Under the pieces are notes generated by a model, which worked only from the letters and a program-made list of their open reading frames with translations, ran no database searches and was not told the origin of the DNA. Position numbers and translations under genes: made by a program. Of a stretch of 64,000 nucleotides of DNA, positions 19,942 through 29,113 are shown piece after piece (position 1 is the first letter of the stretch; every line of letters starts with the position of its first letter). The DNA comes from an uncultured Sphingomonas sp. (lineage in GTDB: Bacteria > Pseudomonadota > Alphaproteobacteria > Sphingomonadales > Sphingomonadaceae), in contig CAJYOI010000046.1 in the NCBI GenBank assembly GCA_913776045.1, forward strand, positions 56,952 to 120,951. Direction: 5' to 3'.

Positions 19942-22900
19942 TCATCCGGCCAGCGACAGGCCCGGTTCGGTCGTAAGAGCCACGTCGCGAATCCCGGCGA
20001 CCCGTCCGATCGCGGTCGCCAGTTCGGGGTCGATGCGGAAGTCGCGGCCGACGATCAGCACCGCCTCGCCGTCATCGGGCAGCGCAACCTGCGCGCGAAC
20101 CTCGCCGCGACCGCCACGGGTCGGATCGAGCAGCGTGGCGAGGTGCGCCCAGGCGCCGGGCGTATCGACGACGCAGGCCAGACTCATGCGCGCATTCTGT
20201 GCCAGGTCTTCGAGCGGGCGGATACGACGGACGGTGACGCGGGCGCTGTCCTCGCCGGCACGGCGGTCGAGCTCGACCGTCATCAGCCCACAGCCGCCTT
20301 CGCGGCTCGCCTCTTCCAGATCCTTCGACACCGCTTCGTCAAAACAGGTCGCGGGCACCTGCCCGGATTGGTCGCTGAGCGTCATCATCAGATAGCGGTT
20401 GCCGCGTGCCGAGGTGCGCCAGCGCGCATCCTCGACCAGCGCGGCGATGGTCGCACCCGACCGTGCGCCTTCGGCCACCGGCACGTCGCCCAGCGCCGCG
20501 ATCGGCCGTGCGCCTTGCCCGCGTGCCAGATGCGCGTAGCGATCGAGCGGGTGGGACGAGAAGAAGAAGCCGAACGCCTCCTTTTCCGCCTCGATCCGCT
20601 TGGCGAGCGTCCAGTGCGCGCTTTGTGGCAGTTCGATGTGAACGCGGTGTTGCGTGACCGCGGACAGGAAGTCGCCCTGCCCCGACATCTCGCTCTGCTT
20701 GTGGCGCGACGCCTCGGCCAGCAGGGTCTCGGCCACCGCGAACACGCCCGCGCGGTTCGGATCTATCGAGTCGAACGCACCGGCCGCCGCCAGCGTCTCG
20801 ACCTGCCGCTTGTTCAACAGCCGTGGGTCGACGCGTTTCGCCAGATCGTCGAGCGACGCGAATGTGCCGTTTTCTTCGCGCTCGGCGACCAGCAGTTCCA
20901 TCGCCCGCTCACCGACGCCCTTCAGCGCACCCAGGCCATAGCGGACGGCGTGTCCGTCTTCATGAGCCTCGACCGAGAATTCGGCTTCCGCGGTGTTCAG
21001 GTCAGGGGGCAGGCACGGCACGCCCAGCCGTTTCATGTCGTCGATGAAGATGCAGAGCTTGTCGGTCTGGTGCATGTCGAAGCACATCGACGCGGCGAAG
21101 AATTCGTGGGGGTAATGCGCTTTCAGCCACGCGGTCTGATAGGCAAGCAGCGCATAGGCCGCGGCGTGGCTCTTGTTGAAGCCATAGCCGGCGAACTTGT
21201 CGATCAAGTCGAACAGCTGGTTCGCATAGGCTTCAGGGATCTGGTTGTGCGCCGCGCACCCTTCGACGAAGGTCGCGCGCTGGGCGTCCATCTCCGCCTT
21301 GATCTTCTTGCCCATCGCACGGCGGAGAAGGTCCGCGCCGCCCAGCGAATAACCCGCCAGGATTTGCGCGGCCTGCATGACCTGTTCCTGGTATACGAAG
21401 ATGCCGTACGTTTCGGCCAGGATCGGTTCGAGCAACGGATGCGGATATTGGACCGTCTCCCGCCCGTTTTTGCGCGCGCCGAAGGTCGGGATGTTGTCCA
21501 TCGGTCCCGGACGGTAGAGCGAGACGAGCGCGATGATGTCGCCGAAGTTAGACGGCCGCACGGCACTCAGCGTCCGGCGCATGCCGTCCGATTCGAGCTG
21601 GAACACGCCGACCGTGTCGCCGCGCTGGAGGAGGGCGTAGACCTCCGGATCGTCCCACGCGAGCGTATCGAGATCGACGTCGATCCCGCGATTGGCGAGC
21701 AGTTCGACCGCCTTCTTCAGCACGCTGAGCGTCTTGAGCCCCAGGAAGTCGAACTTCACCAGACCCGCGCCCTCGACATATTTCATGTCGAATTGGGTGA
21801 CCGGCATGTCGGAGCGCGGATCGCGGTAGAGAGGGACCAGCTGGCTCAAGGGCCTGTCGCCGATCACAACGCCGGCGGCGTGGGTCGAGCTGTGGCGCGG
21901 CAGGCCCTCCAGCTTCTGCGCCAGGTCGAGCAGATGGCGGACGTCGCTGTGATTCTTGTATTCGGCCGCGAGTTCGGCGACGCCGTTCAGCGCCCGCTCC
22001 AGCGTCCAGGGGTCGGTCGGGTGGTTGGGGATCAGCCCGGCGAGGCGGTTGACCTGGCCATAGCTCATCTGAAGCACGCGGCCGGTGTCCTTCACCACCG
22101 CGCGCGCCTTCAGCTTCCCGAAGGTGATGATCTGCGCGACCTTGTCGTGGCCATAGCGTTCCTGAACGTAGCGAATGACCTCGCCACGCCGGGTTTCGCA
22201 GAAGTCGATGTCGAAGTCGGGCATCGACACGCGTTCCGGGTTCAGGAAACGTTCGAACAGCAGGCCCAATTTGATCGGGTCGAGATCGGTGATCGTCAGC
22301 ACCCAGGCGACGACCGATCCTGCGCCCGAGCCACGCCCCGGTCCGACCGGAATGTCGCGTTCCTTCGCCCATTTGATGAAGTCGGCGACGATCAGGAAAT
22401 AGCCCGGGAAACCCATCTGGATGATGACGTCGAGCTCGAACTCCAAACGCTTACGATAGGTTTCGACCGCTGCATCGTCGGCGATGCCCGCCTTCTCCAG
22501 CCGCATAGCCAGACCAGCGCGCGCCTGGTCACGCAGCATCGCCGCTTCACCCGCGATGTCGCCGGCCAGGCTGGGGAGGATCGGCTTTCGCTTGGGTGCC
22601 GCGACCGCGCAGCGCTGTGCGACGACCAGCGTATTGTCGATCGCCTCGGGCAGGTCGGCGAACATCTCGCGCATCGTGTCCGCAGGCTTCATCCACGCAT
22701 CGGGCGAGGATCGCTTGCGGTCGTCGCTGGTGACGTAGCTCGACGAGGCGATGCATAACATAGCGTCATGCGCCTCGTGGAAATCGTCCTCGGCGAAGCA
22801 ACACGGGTTCGTTCCGACGAGCGGCAGATCGCGGGCGTAGGCGAGGTCGATCAGGTCGTTTTCCGCGCGCGTCTCGATCGCATCGCCGCGGCGGGCGATC

Positions 22901-23415
22901 TCGATATACAGGCGATTCGGGAACAGTGCCTGAAGGTCGTCGGCATAGCTCGCCGCCGCGCCAGGCTGATCCTCGGCGAACAGGCGGGCCAGCGCCCCCT
23001 CCCCGCCCGCGGTCAGCGCGATCAGTCCGTCGGTCCGACCCTCCAGCGCGTCGAGCGGGACATGCGCATCCTGTTCGACCGGGCGGCCGAGATGGGCGTG
23101 GCTGACGAGCGCACAGAGATTATCGTAGCCGGTGGTGTCCTGCGCATAGAGCGCGAGCCAGTCGATCGGTGCCTCGACCCCCTCCGGCACCGGCCGCTTG
23201 ATCGCCAGCAGCGTGCCGATGATCGGTTGTACGCCGGCATCCTTGCACGCATCGCCGAACGCCATCGCGGCGTAGAGCCCGTTGCGATCGGCCAGCGCCA
23301 CCGCCGGAAAGCCGAGCTTCGCCGCCCGCTTGGCGATCGCCTTCGGCTCGATCGCCCCCTCGAGCATCGTATAGGACGAGAAGACGCGAAGGGGGACGAA
23401 ACCGGAATGTGCCAC
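19942..23415 (-). CDS. dnaE: DNA polymerase III alpha subunit
   Basis: The replicative polymerase of the chromosome. The protein has 1157 residues, almost the same as E. coli DnaE. The N-terminal PHP domain begins SGFVPLRVFSSYTMLEGAIEP. The catalytic aspartates are in MPDFDIDFCETRRGEVI, within the C-family polymerase palm preceded by PVGPGRGSGAGSVVAW. The fingers region has YQEQVMQAAQILAGYS and the helix-hairpin-helix and OB-fold parts follow. The GTG start at 23415 aligns with the family N-terminus; an ATG 60 bases upstream would add a Pro/Arg-rich leader unlike other DnaE. The large open frames on the opposite strand are compositional shadows. Confidence 0.97.
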   Translation of the reverse strand: MAHSGFVPLRVFSSYTMLEGAIEPKAIAKRAAKLGFPAVALADRNGLYAAMAFGDACKDAGVQPIIGTLLAIKRPVPEGVEAPIDWLALYAQDTTGYDNLCALVSHAHLGRPVEQDAHVPLDALEGRTDGLIALTAGGEGALARLFAEDQPGAAASYADDLQALFPNRLYIEIARRGDAIETRAENDLIDLAYARDLPLVGTNPCCFAEDDFHEAHDAMLCIASSSYVTSDDRKRSSPDAWMKPADTMREMFADLPEAIDNTLVVAQRCAVAAPKRKPILPSLAGDIAGEAAMLRDQARAGLAMRLEKAGIADDAAVETYRKRLEFELDVIIQMGFPGYFLIVADFIKWAKERDIPVGPGRGSGAGSVVAWVLTITDLDPIKLGLLFERFLNPERVSMPDFDIDFCETRRGEVIRYVQERYGHDKVAQIITFGKLKARAVVKDTGRVLQMSYGQVNRLAGLIPNHPTDPWTLERALNGVAELAAEYKNHSDVRHLLDLAQKLEGLPRHSSTHAAGVVIGDRPLSQLVPLYRDPRSDMPVTQFDMKYVEGAGLVKFDFLGLKTLSVLKKAVELLANRGIDVDLDTLAWDDPEVYALLQRGDTVGVFQLESDGMRRTLSAVRPSNFGDIIALVSLYRPGPMDNIPTFGARKNGRETVQYPHPLLEPILAETYGIFVYQEQVMQAAQILAGYSLGGADLLRRAMGKKIKAEMDAQRATFVEGCAAHNQIPEAYANQLFDLIDKFAGYGFNKSHAAAYALLAYQTAWLKAHYPHEFFAASMCFDMHQTDKLCIFIDDMKRLGVPCLPPDLNTAEAEFSVEAHEDGHAVRYGLGALKGVGERAMELLVAEREENGTFASLDDLAKRVDPRLLNKRQVETLAAAGAFDSIDPNRAGVFAVAETLLAEASRHKQSEMSGQGDFLSAVTQHRVHIELPQSAHWTLAKRIEAEKEAFGFFFSSHPLDRYAHLARGQGARPIAALGDVPVAEGARSGATIAALVEDARWRTSARGNRYLMMTLSDQSGQVPATCFDEAVSKDLEEASREGGCGLMTVELDRRAGEDSARVTVRRIRPLEDLAQNARMSLACVVDTPGAWAHLATLLDPTRGGRGEVRAQVALPDDGEAVLIVGRDFRIDPELATAIGRVAGIRDVALTTEPGLSLAG

Positions 23416-23465
23416 GGTTGAGAAAATAGGCTTTCGGCGGGGTGTTGGGAAGGCGGCCGGGCGGG

Positions 23466-23474
23466 TTATCCACA
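23466..23474 (+). promoter_or_regulatory. Consensus DnaA box upstream of dnaE
   Basis: TTATCCACA, a perfect match to the strong DnaA-binding 9-mer, lies 51-59 bases before the dnaE GTG. A single copy by itself can arise by chance, but the place, just upstream of the replicative polymerase gene, suggests DnaA could control dnaE transcription. Confidence 0.4.
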
Positions 23475-23513
23475 CCTATCGGCCTAACCGTCATCCGTCA
23501 CGCCCGAACTTAT

Positions 23514-23561
23514 CCGGCATCCAGAGTCGCGGGCGACACAGCTGGTTGCTCTGGATGCCGG
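23514..23561. repeat. REP-like inverted repeat between gpx and dnaE
   Basis: Perfect 13-bp arms (23514-23526 CCGGCATCCAGAG and 23549-23561) separated by 22 bases, followed by a second, smaller GATCAAGTCCGG dyad. It fills most of the gpx-dnaE gap. The form is that of extragenic palindromes common in sphingomonads; it could also end the gpx transcript. Confidence 0.6.
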
Positions 23562-23586
23562 ATCAAGTCCGGCACGACGGGATATG

Positions 23587-24066
23587 TTACAGCAAGCGCT
23601 CAATATCCTTGGCGATGTCCTCCGGCTTCGTCGTCGGCGCGTAGCGATCGACGACCTTTCCGTCCCGATCGATCAAGAATTTGGTGAAATTCCACTTGAT
23701 CGATTCCGACCCCAACAGACCTGGCGCCTCGCGCTTCAGATGCCGGAAAAGCGGTGCTGCCCCGTCGCCGTTGACATCGACCTTGGCGAAGACCGGGAAG
23801 GTCACATCATAGGTCAGCGAGCAGAAGTTCGCGATTTCCGCAGCGTCCCCGGGCTCCTGCGCTCCGAACTGGTTGCACGGGAAGCTGAGCACCGCAAAGC
23901 CGCGGTCTGCGTAACGACGGTGCAGCGCCTCCAGCCCGGCATATTGCGGCGTGAAACCGCACTTCGACGCGGTATTGACGATCAGCAGCACCTTGCCGGC
24001 ATGGTCGGATAGGTCGGTCGTCGTGCCTTCTGCGGCAATGACGGGGATCGCGGTCAGGTCGATCAT
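23587..24066 (-). CDS. Glutathione peroxidase family thiol peroxidase
   Basis: A 159-residue member of the GPx family that reduces hydroperoxides. The peroxidatic residue is cysteine, C36, in [12 protein letters not shown] (not selenocysteine). The other tetrad residues are visible in [12 protein letters not shown] (Gln) and [11 protein letters not shown] (Trp, Asn). Bacterial cysteine GPx proteins usually use thioredoxin rather than glutathione; a candidate resolving Cys is in FCSLTYDV. Its start overlaps the lolD stop as ATGA, so it is read from the lol transcript. Confidence 0.93.
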   Translation of the reverse strand: MIDLTAIPVIAAEGTTTDLSDHAGKVLLIVNTASKCGFTPQYAGLEALHRRYADRGFAVLSFPCNQFGAQEPGDAAEIANFCSLTYDVTFPVFAKVDVNGDGAAPLFRHLKREAPGLLGSESIKWNFTKFLIDRDGKVVDRYAPTTKPEDIAKDIERLL

Positions 24067-24749
24067 TCCAGCACCCCGTCATGCAGCCGCACCACGCGGT
24101 CCATCCGCGCGGCCAGTCGCTCGTTGTGCGTCGCGACCAGTGCGGCGGAGCCCTGGTCGCGGACCAGGCGCAGGAATTCGGCGAAGACCACGTCGGCGGT
24201 GGCTTCGTCGAGGTTGCCGGTGGGCTCGTCGGCCAGCACCAGCGCGGGCTTGTTCGACAGCGCGCGAGCAACCGCGACGCGTTGCTGTTCGCCGCCTGAC
24301 AGCTGGCTGGGGCGGTGGCCTAGGCGTTTGGCGAGGCCCAGCGCGGAGAGCAGCGTCGTCGCGCGGGCTTCGGCGTCGGCGCGGGGCGCGCCGTGGATCA
24401 GCTGCGGCAGAACGACGTTTTCCACCGCCGAGAAGTCCGGCAGCAGATGGTGGAACTGGTAGACGAAGCCAAGGCGATCGCGGCGCATTTCGGTGCGGCC
24501 GGCGCTGTCTAGCTTCGCCGCCTCGGTGCCCAGGATGCGAATCGATCCGTCGAAGCCGCCCTCCAGCAGGCCGACCGCCTGCAACAAGGTCGACTTGCCC
24601 GAGCCCGACGGGCCGAGCAGCGCGACGATCTCGCCCTGGCCGACGCGCAGGTTGACGCCGCGCAGGACTTCGATGGTGACGTCGCCCTGCGTGAAGCTGC
24701 GGCGTAGGTCGGTGGTTTCGAGAACCGCGGTGCCTTCGAAATCAGTCAT
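24063..24749 (-). CDS. lolD: Lipoprotein-releasing ABC transporter, ATPase
   Basis: ATPase of the Lol complex, which extracts outer-membrane lipoproteins from the inner membrane and hands them to LolA. The protein has 228 residues. Walker A is [11 protein letters not shown], the signature is [16 protein letters not shown] and Walker B is [14 protein letters not shown], the last being typical of the LolD/MacB group. It overlaps the permease gene upstream by 8 bases and the peroxidase downstream by 4, giving a tight three-gene operon. Confidence 0.95.
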   Translation of the reverse strand: MTDFEGTAVLETTDLRRSFTQGDVTIEVLRGVNLRVGQGEIVALLGPSGSGKSTLLQAVGLLEGGFDGSIRILGTEAAKLDSAGRTEMRRDRLGFVYQFHHLLPDFSAVENVVLPQLIHGAPRADAEARATTLLSALGLAKRLGHRPSQLSGGEQQRVAVARALSNKPALVLADEPTGNLDEATADVVFAEFLRLVRDQGSAALVATHNERLAARMDRVVRLHDGVLE

Positions 24750-25992
24750 ACCGCAGCACCTGTACCGGATCGGTGTTCGCCGCCTTGAACGCCGGATATA
24801 GCGTCGCGAGGAAGCTGAAGCCGAACGCCATCGCCGCGATGCCCACGACTTCCAGCGGATCGGTCTTCGCCGGAAGTTCGGTCAGGAAGCGCATCGACGG
24901 ATCCCAGATCTGCTGGCCGCTGACGAAGCCGAGAAAGCTGACGACGCCCTGCCGATAGGTCAGCAGGATGAATCCCAGGATCAGCCCGAGCACGATCCCG
25001 ACCGCGCCGATCGACGTGCCGACCGTCATGAAGATGCGGATCAGCCCGCCGCGCGTCGCGCCCATCGTGCGCAGGATCGCGATGTCGCGGGTTTTCGCGC
25101 GGACCAGCATGATCAGCGACGACAGGATGTTGAAGACCGACACCATGATCAGGATCGACAGCACGGTGAAGGTGACGAGCCGGTCGACCGCCAGAGCCTC
25201 GAACAGCTGCGCGTTCATCTGACGCCAGTCCTGCACGACACCGCGCCGCCCAACCGCACGGGCGAGCGGCGTCGCGATGTCGCCGACGCGGTCGGGGTTG
25301 GTCACGTCGATCTCGATCATCCCGACCGAATCGCCCATCAGCAGCAGCGTCTGCGCGTCCTGCATCGGCATGACGACGAACGCCTTGTCGTAATCGAAAA
25401 CGCCGACTTCGAAGATCGCGCCGACGCGGTAGCTGACGATGCGCGGCACCGTGCCCATCGGCGAGGCAGGGCCTTCGGGGCTGATGAGCTGGACTTCGGA
25501 GCCTTCGGAAACACCGAGCGACTCGGCCAGCCGCGATCCTATGCCGATCATGCCGCTGTCGGGGCGCAGGTTGCTGAGCGACCCGGCGATGACATTTCCA
25601 TTCAGCGTCGGGTTGGTGCGGATGTCCTCCACCCGCATGCCGCGGACGATGACCCCGGCGACGCGCCCCTCGGCGCTGGCCATCAGCGGGTTTTCGATGA
25701 GCGGGGTCGCCGAGACCACACCGGGGATCTTGCGCGTCTCCGCCAAAATCTCGCGCCAGTCGCGCAGCTGGTTGCCATAGCCCTGAACCACGGCGTGGCC
25801 GTTCAGCCCGACGATCTTGTCGAACAGTTCCGCGCGGAAGCCGTTCATGACGCTCATCACGACGACGAGCGCGGCGACGCCGAGCATGACGGCGACCAGG
25901 CTGATGCCCGCGACGAGGGCGATGAACGCCTCTCCCCGGCCGGGCAGCAGGTATCGACGCGCGATCATCCGCTCGTAGGACGACAGTAACAT
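24742..25992 (-). CDS. Lipoprotein-releasing ABC transporter, permease (LolC/LolE type)
   Basis: A 416-residue inner-membrane protein with the LolC/E layout: one N-terminal membrane helix (about 22-48, [20 protein letters not shown]), a large periplasmic domain (about 50-270), then three C-terminal helices in an FtsX-like domain. The N-terminal [18 protein letters not shown] and the [17 protein letters not shown] coupling-helix segment are typical. Only one permease gene is present, as in many alphaproteobacteria, where a homodimer is expected. The start [10 protein letters not shown] was chosen because it places the conserved N-terminus first. Confidence 0.93.
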   Translation of the reverse strand: MLLSSYERMIARRYLLPGRGEAFIALVAGISLVAVMLGVAALVVVMSVMNGFRAELFDKIVGLNGHAVVQGYGNQLRDWREILAETRKIPGVVSATPLIENPLMASAEGRVAGVIVRGMRVEDIRTNPTLNGNVIAGSLSNLRPDSGMIGIGSRLAESLGVSEGSEVQLISPEGPASPMGTVPRIVSYRVGAIFEVGVFDYDKAFVVMPMQDAQTLLLMGDSVGMIEIDVTNPDRVGDIATPLARAVGRRGVVQDWRQMNAQLFEALAVDRLVTFTVLSILIMVSVFNILSSLIMLVRAKTRDIAILRTMGATRGGLIRIFMTVGTSIGAVGIVLGLILGFILLTYRQGVVSFLGFVSGQQIWDPSMRFLTELPAKTDPLEVVGIAAMAFGFSFLATLYPAFKAANTDPVQVLRYD

Positions 25993-26069
25993 GGGCCAAG
26001 CCCTAGGGGGCGGTCCGACGGCGGGCAAGCGCGCTGTTGCACGATTCCCACAACTCTCGCGCAATCGTC

Positions 26070-26285
26070 GCGACAGCTTCTGTTCAGGGATGACAATCCG
26101 GGTGCGTCCGCATACTCACCATCGCACTGAAGACGCAGGCAACGGCCGCGGTTCAGGGAGGCCTTCGGCCCCGTCGTTCTGGGAGGATCGGCGTGCGGGT
26201 AGAAGGTTGGAATCAAGGGGGCTGACGAATTCATTTTCGTCACGCAGGACGCCCGGGCTGGCAACAGCCCGGGCGTTTGCGTTTG
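26070..26285 (+). ncRNA. Candidate small RNA ending in an intrinsic terminator
   Basis: The 417-base gap between lolC and the TonB receptor holds no convincing protein gene. On the plus strand it ends with a textbook terminator: an 11-bp perfect stem (26249-26259 with 26266-26276) and then TTGCGTTT. No plus-strand gene precedes it, so something short is probably transcribed. A TTGCAC at 26037-26042 could be a -35 element, but the -10 region is weak. A 140-codon frame also crosses the region but is Arg/Pro-rich and shadow-like. The 5' end is a guess. A second dyad (26281-26290 with 26328-26337) follows. Confidence 0.25.
26249..26284 (+). terminator. Intrinsic terminator in the lolC-TonB receptor gap
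   Basis: Stem ACGCCCGGGCT / AGCCCGGGCGT with loop GGCAAC, followed by TTGCGTTT. The reverse strand lacks a T-tract, so it should act on the plus strand. Confidence 0.75.
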
Positions 26286-26409
26286 GGCGAAGGCAGCGCT
26301 GCGCGCAGCCGGTGCGCGCGAAGCGCGTCGCCCAAACCGGCCGGCGGGCGCCCAGCGAGAGGCCCCGACCGACGATGGCGGCTTTGCCGTCGGCGCTGCC
26401 TCACGCCGC

Positions 26410-28851
26410 TTAGAACGACTTCCCCACCGTAATCCCATATGTCTGCGGATCCCCCACATTTCCCGCGATCAACCCGGTATTCCCCGGCGTGGTCGCCAGC
26501 ACCTCGTAATAGCGCTTGTCGAACACGTTCCGCACCCAGCCGAACACGTTGAACCCGTTCGCGCTGCGGAATCCGGCACGCAAATTCGCCAGCGTGTACC
26601 CGTCGATATCGATGTTGATCGACCGCGACGCATTCGACGAGAACCTCGTGCGCGTGCTCGCGTCCACCCCGACATAGGTCCGCCCGTCCAGCCCGAACAA
26701 GCGCGCCGGCAGGTTATACTCGCCGCCATAGGAAAAGGCCCATTTCGATACGCCCGGCAGCCACTGGCCGGAAATATCGCAGACGATAGGACTGTTCGTC
26801 CCCGGCACTCCGGGCGCCCCGATCGGCGTGCCCGATCCGCCGCCCGACAGCTCCGGCGGGCATGGCGCGTTCTTGAAATCGAGATAGCGGGCGTCGTTAA
26901 AGGCACCGTTGACGTACGCCGTCAGGCGATCGGACGGACGGATCGAGAAGTCCGCCTCGATCCCCCGCACCCGGACCTTGCCCGCGTTGGCGAGGTAGCC
27001 GCGCAGCGTCGAGGTCGACTGATTGTTCACGATCGCCTGATAGTCGCTGATCGTCGTCCAGAATCCGGTGACGTTCAGCGTCACGCGCCGGTCCCAGAAC
27101 TGCGACTTCATGCCTGCTTCGACATGATCGACCTTTTCGGGCGCGATCTGCGCGAGTTGGGTCTGCACGACGCCGTTTAACACGGGTACGCCGTTCAGGT
27201 TCAGACCGCCCGATTTGAAGCTGTGCGCATAGGTTGCGTACAGCAGCACATCTTCGGCCGGCTTGTAGGAGCCGGTCAGGTCGTAGGACACGTTCCACGC
27301 GCGATAGGCCTCGTCGGTGAACGCCTGAGGCTGAATCGCATCCCGCTGCGCCGCCTGGCGTGCGGTGCCGCCCGAATAAGGCACGAGTGCCCCTTGCGCG
27401 TCACGCACGACGCTGACGTAGCTGCCGACCTTGTCGTCGTAATTGACGCGGAACCCCGGCGACAGGGTGACGCCCCCGCCGAGCCGCCAGTTGAGCTTTC
27501 CGAACAGGGCGCCGCTGAAGTTCTTCAGACGGATGTCGTTGTTCGCGGTCAGCCCGTCGAGCACGGTCGGATCGTTAGACAGCGCATTCGACGGGTTGAT
27601 CAGCCAGCGACTGGCCGCCGTGCCCTGCTGCTGGATGCCGGTCGTGTGGATGTCCTGGTAGAAGCCGAACAGCCCCACGACATAGTCGAAACCGCGGCCA
27701 TCGCCCGCGAAGCGGAATTCCTGCGTAAATTGATTCTGCTTCGTCGGGTTGTTCGACTTGGTCGTGATCGGCAGCCCGGTAAAGTCGCGATCGTTGGCGG
27801 GTAGCCAGTCCCAGAAGCGCCATGCCGTGATCGAGATAAGCCGCCCTGCCCCCGTTTCCAATTCGCCGCGCAGCGACACACCGCCCAGCACATTCTTCGC
27901 GCTCAGCTCGGCGTCGAGGTCGGTCAGGCGATCGAATGGGTTCCGGCTGACGGGCTCATAGCCCTGGGCGCGCGCCAGAGCGTCGAACTGGCGATCGCGC
28001 GGCCGCTGGGTACTGCCGACGCGGACGAAGATCTGCGCGCAGCATTCGGGGTTCTGCCGCGAGTAATCGCCGCTGAGCGTCAGGTCGAGGCTGTCGCTCG
28101 CGCGGAAGAGCAGCGCGCCGCGGACGCCCAGATTGTCCTGTTCGTTGACGTACGTTCCGCTGCGGACATTGAAGACGGTACCGCGGCGGCTGGTCGTCGC
28201 CAGACCCAGGCGTGTCGCCACCCGCTCGCCGAGCGGTCCGGACACCGACGCCTTGGCCTGCTTGAACTCAAGATTGCCCGCCGACACCTCTGCCCGCCCC
28301 TCGAAATCGAAGCTCGGCGCGCGGCTTGTGATGTTGATGGCGCCGGCGACGGTGTTCTTGCCGTAGAGCGTGCCCTGCGGCCCGCGCAGCGTTTCCACCT
28401 GCTGCACGTCCAGGAAATCGAGCGTCGCTGCCGCCACGCGACTGAGGTATACCTGGTCGATGTAGACGCCGACGCCCTGATCGATCCCGTCGTTGGTCAG
28501 GCCCAGCGGTGCGCCGAGCCCGCGAATGTTCACCGATGAATTGCGCGGGTTGGTCGAATAGAATTGTAGCGTCGGCTGGAGTTGCTGGAGCCGGGCGACG
28601 TTGAAACTTCCGGTGTCGTCGATCTCCTTCACGCCCACGACCGACAGCGCGATCGGCACATTCTGCGCGCGTTCCTCGCGCCGGCGGGCAGTGACGACAA
28701 TGTCGGCGGCGACCGAAGAGCGCTGAACGTCGGCTTCGGTCCGCTCTGGGTCGCCCGGCGCGGTCTGCGGGACGGGCGAGCTTTCGACGACGATCGGCGG
28801 TGCGGCCGAGGTGGATTGCAGGATCAGCGCGAGCGGCAGGACGGACGGCAT
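26410..28851 (-). CDS. TonB-dependent outer-membrane receptor
   Basis: A 22-strand beta-barrel receptor of 813 residues. A short signal peptide (MPSVLPLALILQSTSAAP) is followed by a TonB-box-like DIVVTARRREERAQ, a plug domain with NVPIALSVVGVKEIDD and ETLRGPQGTLYGKNTVAGAIN, and the barrel ending in the aromatic ITVGKSF that OMP assembly needs. The sequence resembles sphingomonad receptors of the siderophore/unknown-substrate group (pesticin/FecA-like); the ligand cannot be told. The start at 28851 has a GAAGGGG site 8 bases upstream. No TonB, regulator or hydrolase adjoins it. Confidence 0.92.
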   Translation of the reverse strand: MPSVLPLALILQSTSAAPPIVVESSPVPQTAPGDPERTEADVQRSSVAADIVVTARRREERAQNVPIALSVVGVKEIDDTGSFNVARLQQLQPTLQFYSTNPRNSSVNIRGLGAPLGLTNDGIDQGVGVYIDQVYLSRVAAATLDFLDVQQVETLRGPQGTLYGKNTVAGAINITSRAPSFDFEGRAEVSAGNLEFKQAKASVSGPLGERVATRLGLATTSRRGTVFNVRSGTYVNEQDNLGVRGALLFRASDSLDLTLSGDYSRQNPECCAQIFVRVGSTQRPRDRQFDALARAQGYEPVSRNPFDRLTDLDAELSAKNVLGGVSLRGELETGAGRLISITAWRFWDWLPANDRDFTGLPITTKSNNPTKQNQFTQEFRFAGDGRGFDYVVGLFGFYQDIHTTGIQQQGTAASRWLINPSNALSNDPTVLDGLTANNDIRLKNFSGALFGKLNWRLGGGVTLSPGFRVNYDDKVGSYVSVVRDAQGALVPYSGGTARQAAQRDAIQPQAFTDEAYRAWNVSYDLTGSYKPAEDVLLYATYAHSFKSGGLNLNGVPVLNGVVQTQLAQIAPEKVDHVEAGMKSQFWDRRVTLNVTGFWTTISDYQAIVNNQSTSTLRGYLANAGKVRVRGIEADFSIRPSDRLTAYVNGAFNDARYLDFKNAPCPPELSGGGSGTPIGAPGVPGTNSPIVCDISGQWLPGVSKWAFSYGGEYNLPARLFGLDGRTYVGVDASTRTRFSSNASRSINIDIDGYTLANLRAGFRSANGFNVFGWVRNVFDKRYYEVLATTPGNTGLIAGNVGDPQTYGITVGKSF

Positions 28852-28976
28852 TGGACGGGCCCCTTCTTCTGACTTGCCGTCGATATTCCCACTCAGTTGC
28901 TGGGATATGACAGAAAGAAGGAATATCAACCGGGAAAGCTGCGCTACGTATCCTATCTTCTCAGTGGCTTAGCCCT

Positions 28977-29006
28977 CTTGAAACTGCGATTTGCCATTCC
29001 AAGATA
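28977..29006 (+). promoter_or_regulatory. Candidate heat-shock (RpoH) promoter for hsp20
   Basis: CTTGAAA at 28977-28983 matches the sigma-32 -35 consensus exactly. A CC-rich, AT-ending -10-like stretch (CCATTCCAAGATAT) follows after 10 bases. The spacing is not ideal for either half of the -10, so this is a candidate only. It lies about 108-137 bases before the hsp20 ATG, leaving room for a structured leader. Confidence 0.4.
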
Positions 29007-29079
29007 TGGCCCACGCGATGCCGCATGACGGGTCGCGGCGACCTCGGTGTCGCGCATATGCGGACATCCGGATCGACGT

Positions 29080-29111
29080 TTCAGAACGCTCAGATTTTTG
29101 GAGGCTTTGAA
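29080..29111 (+). promoter_or_regulatory. ROSE-like RNA thermometer hairpin masking the hsp20 ribosome-binding site
   Basis: The last hairpin of the leader pairs 29080-29091 (TTCAGAACGCTC) with 29101-29111 (GAGGCTTTGAA). The paired bases include most of the GGAGG at 29100-29104. As in ROSE elements, the anti-Shine-Dalgarno CGCT faces the GG of the site with a G-G mismatch (29088-29104) beside a C-C mismatch, plus a bulged G at 29084, so it should be only weakly stable. A further small hairpin, GGTCGC-G-GCGACC, lies upstream at about 29031-29043. ROSE elements are known upstream of small heat-shock genes in alphaproteobacteria. Confidence 0.55.
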
Positions 29112-29113
29112 TC

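Noticed and set aside
19924-22758. A 944-codon open frame on the plus strand opposite dnaE
   Set aside because: It is antisense to a fully recognisable dnaE, has Arg/His/Gln-rich shadow composition and no family motif. High GC at third positions keeps such frames open.
25991-26413. 140-codon plus-strand frame across the lolC-TonB receptor gap
   Set aside because: It crosses a strong intrinsic terminator, is Arg/Pro-rich and has no motif; a non-coding transcript fits better.
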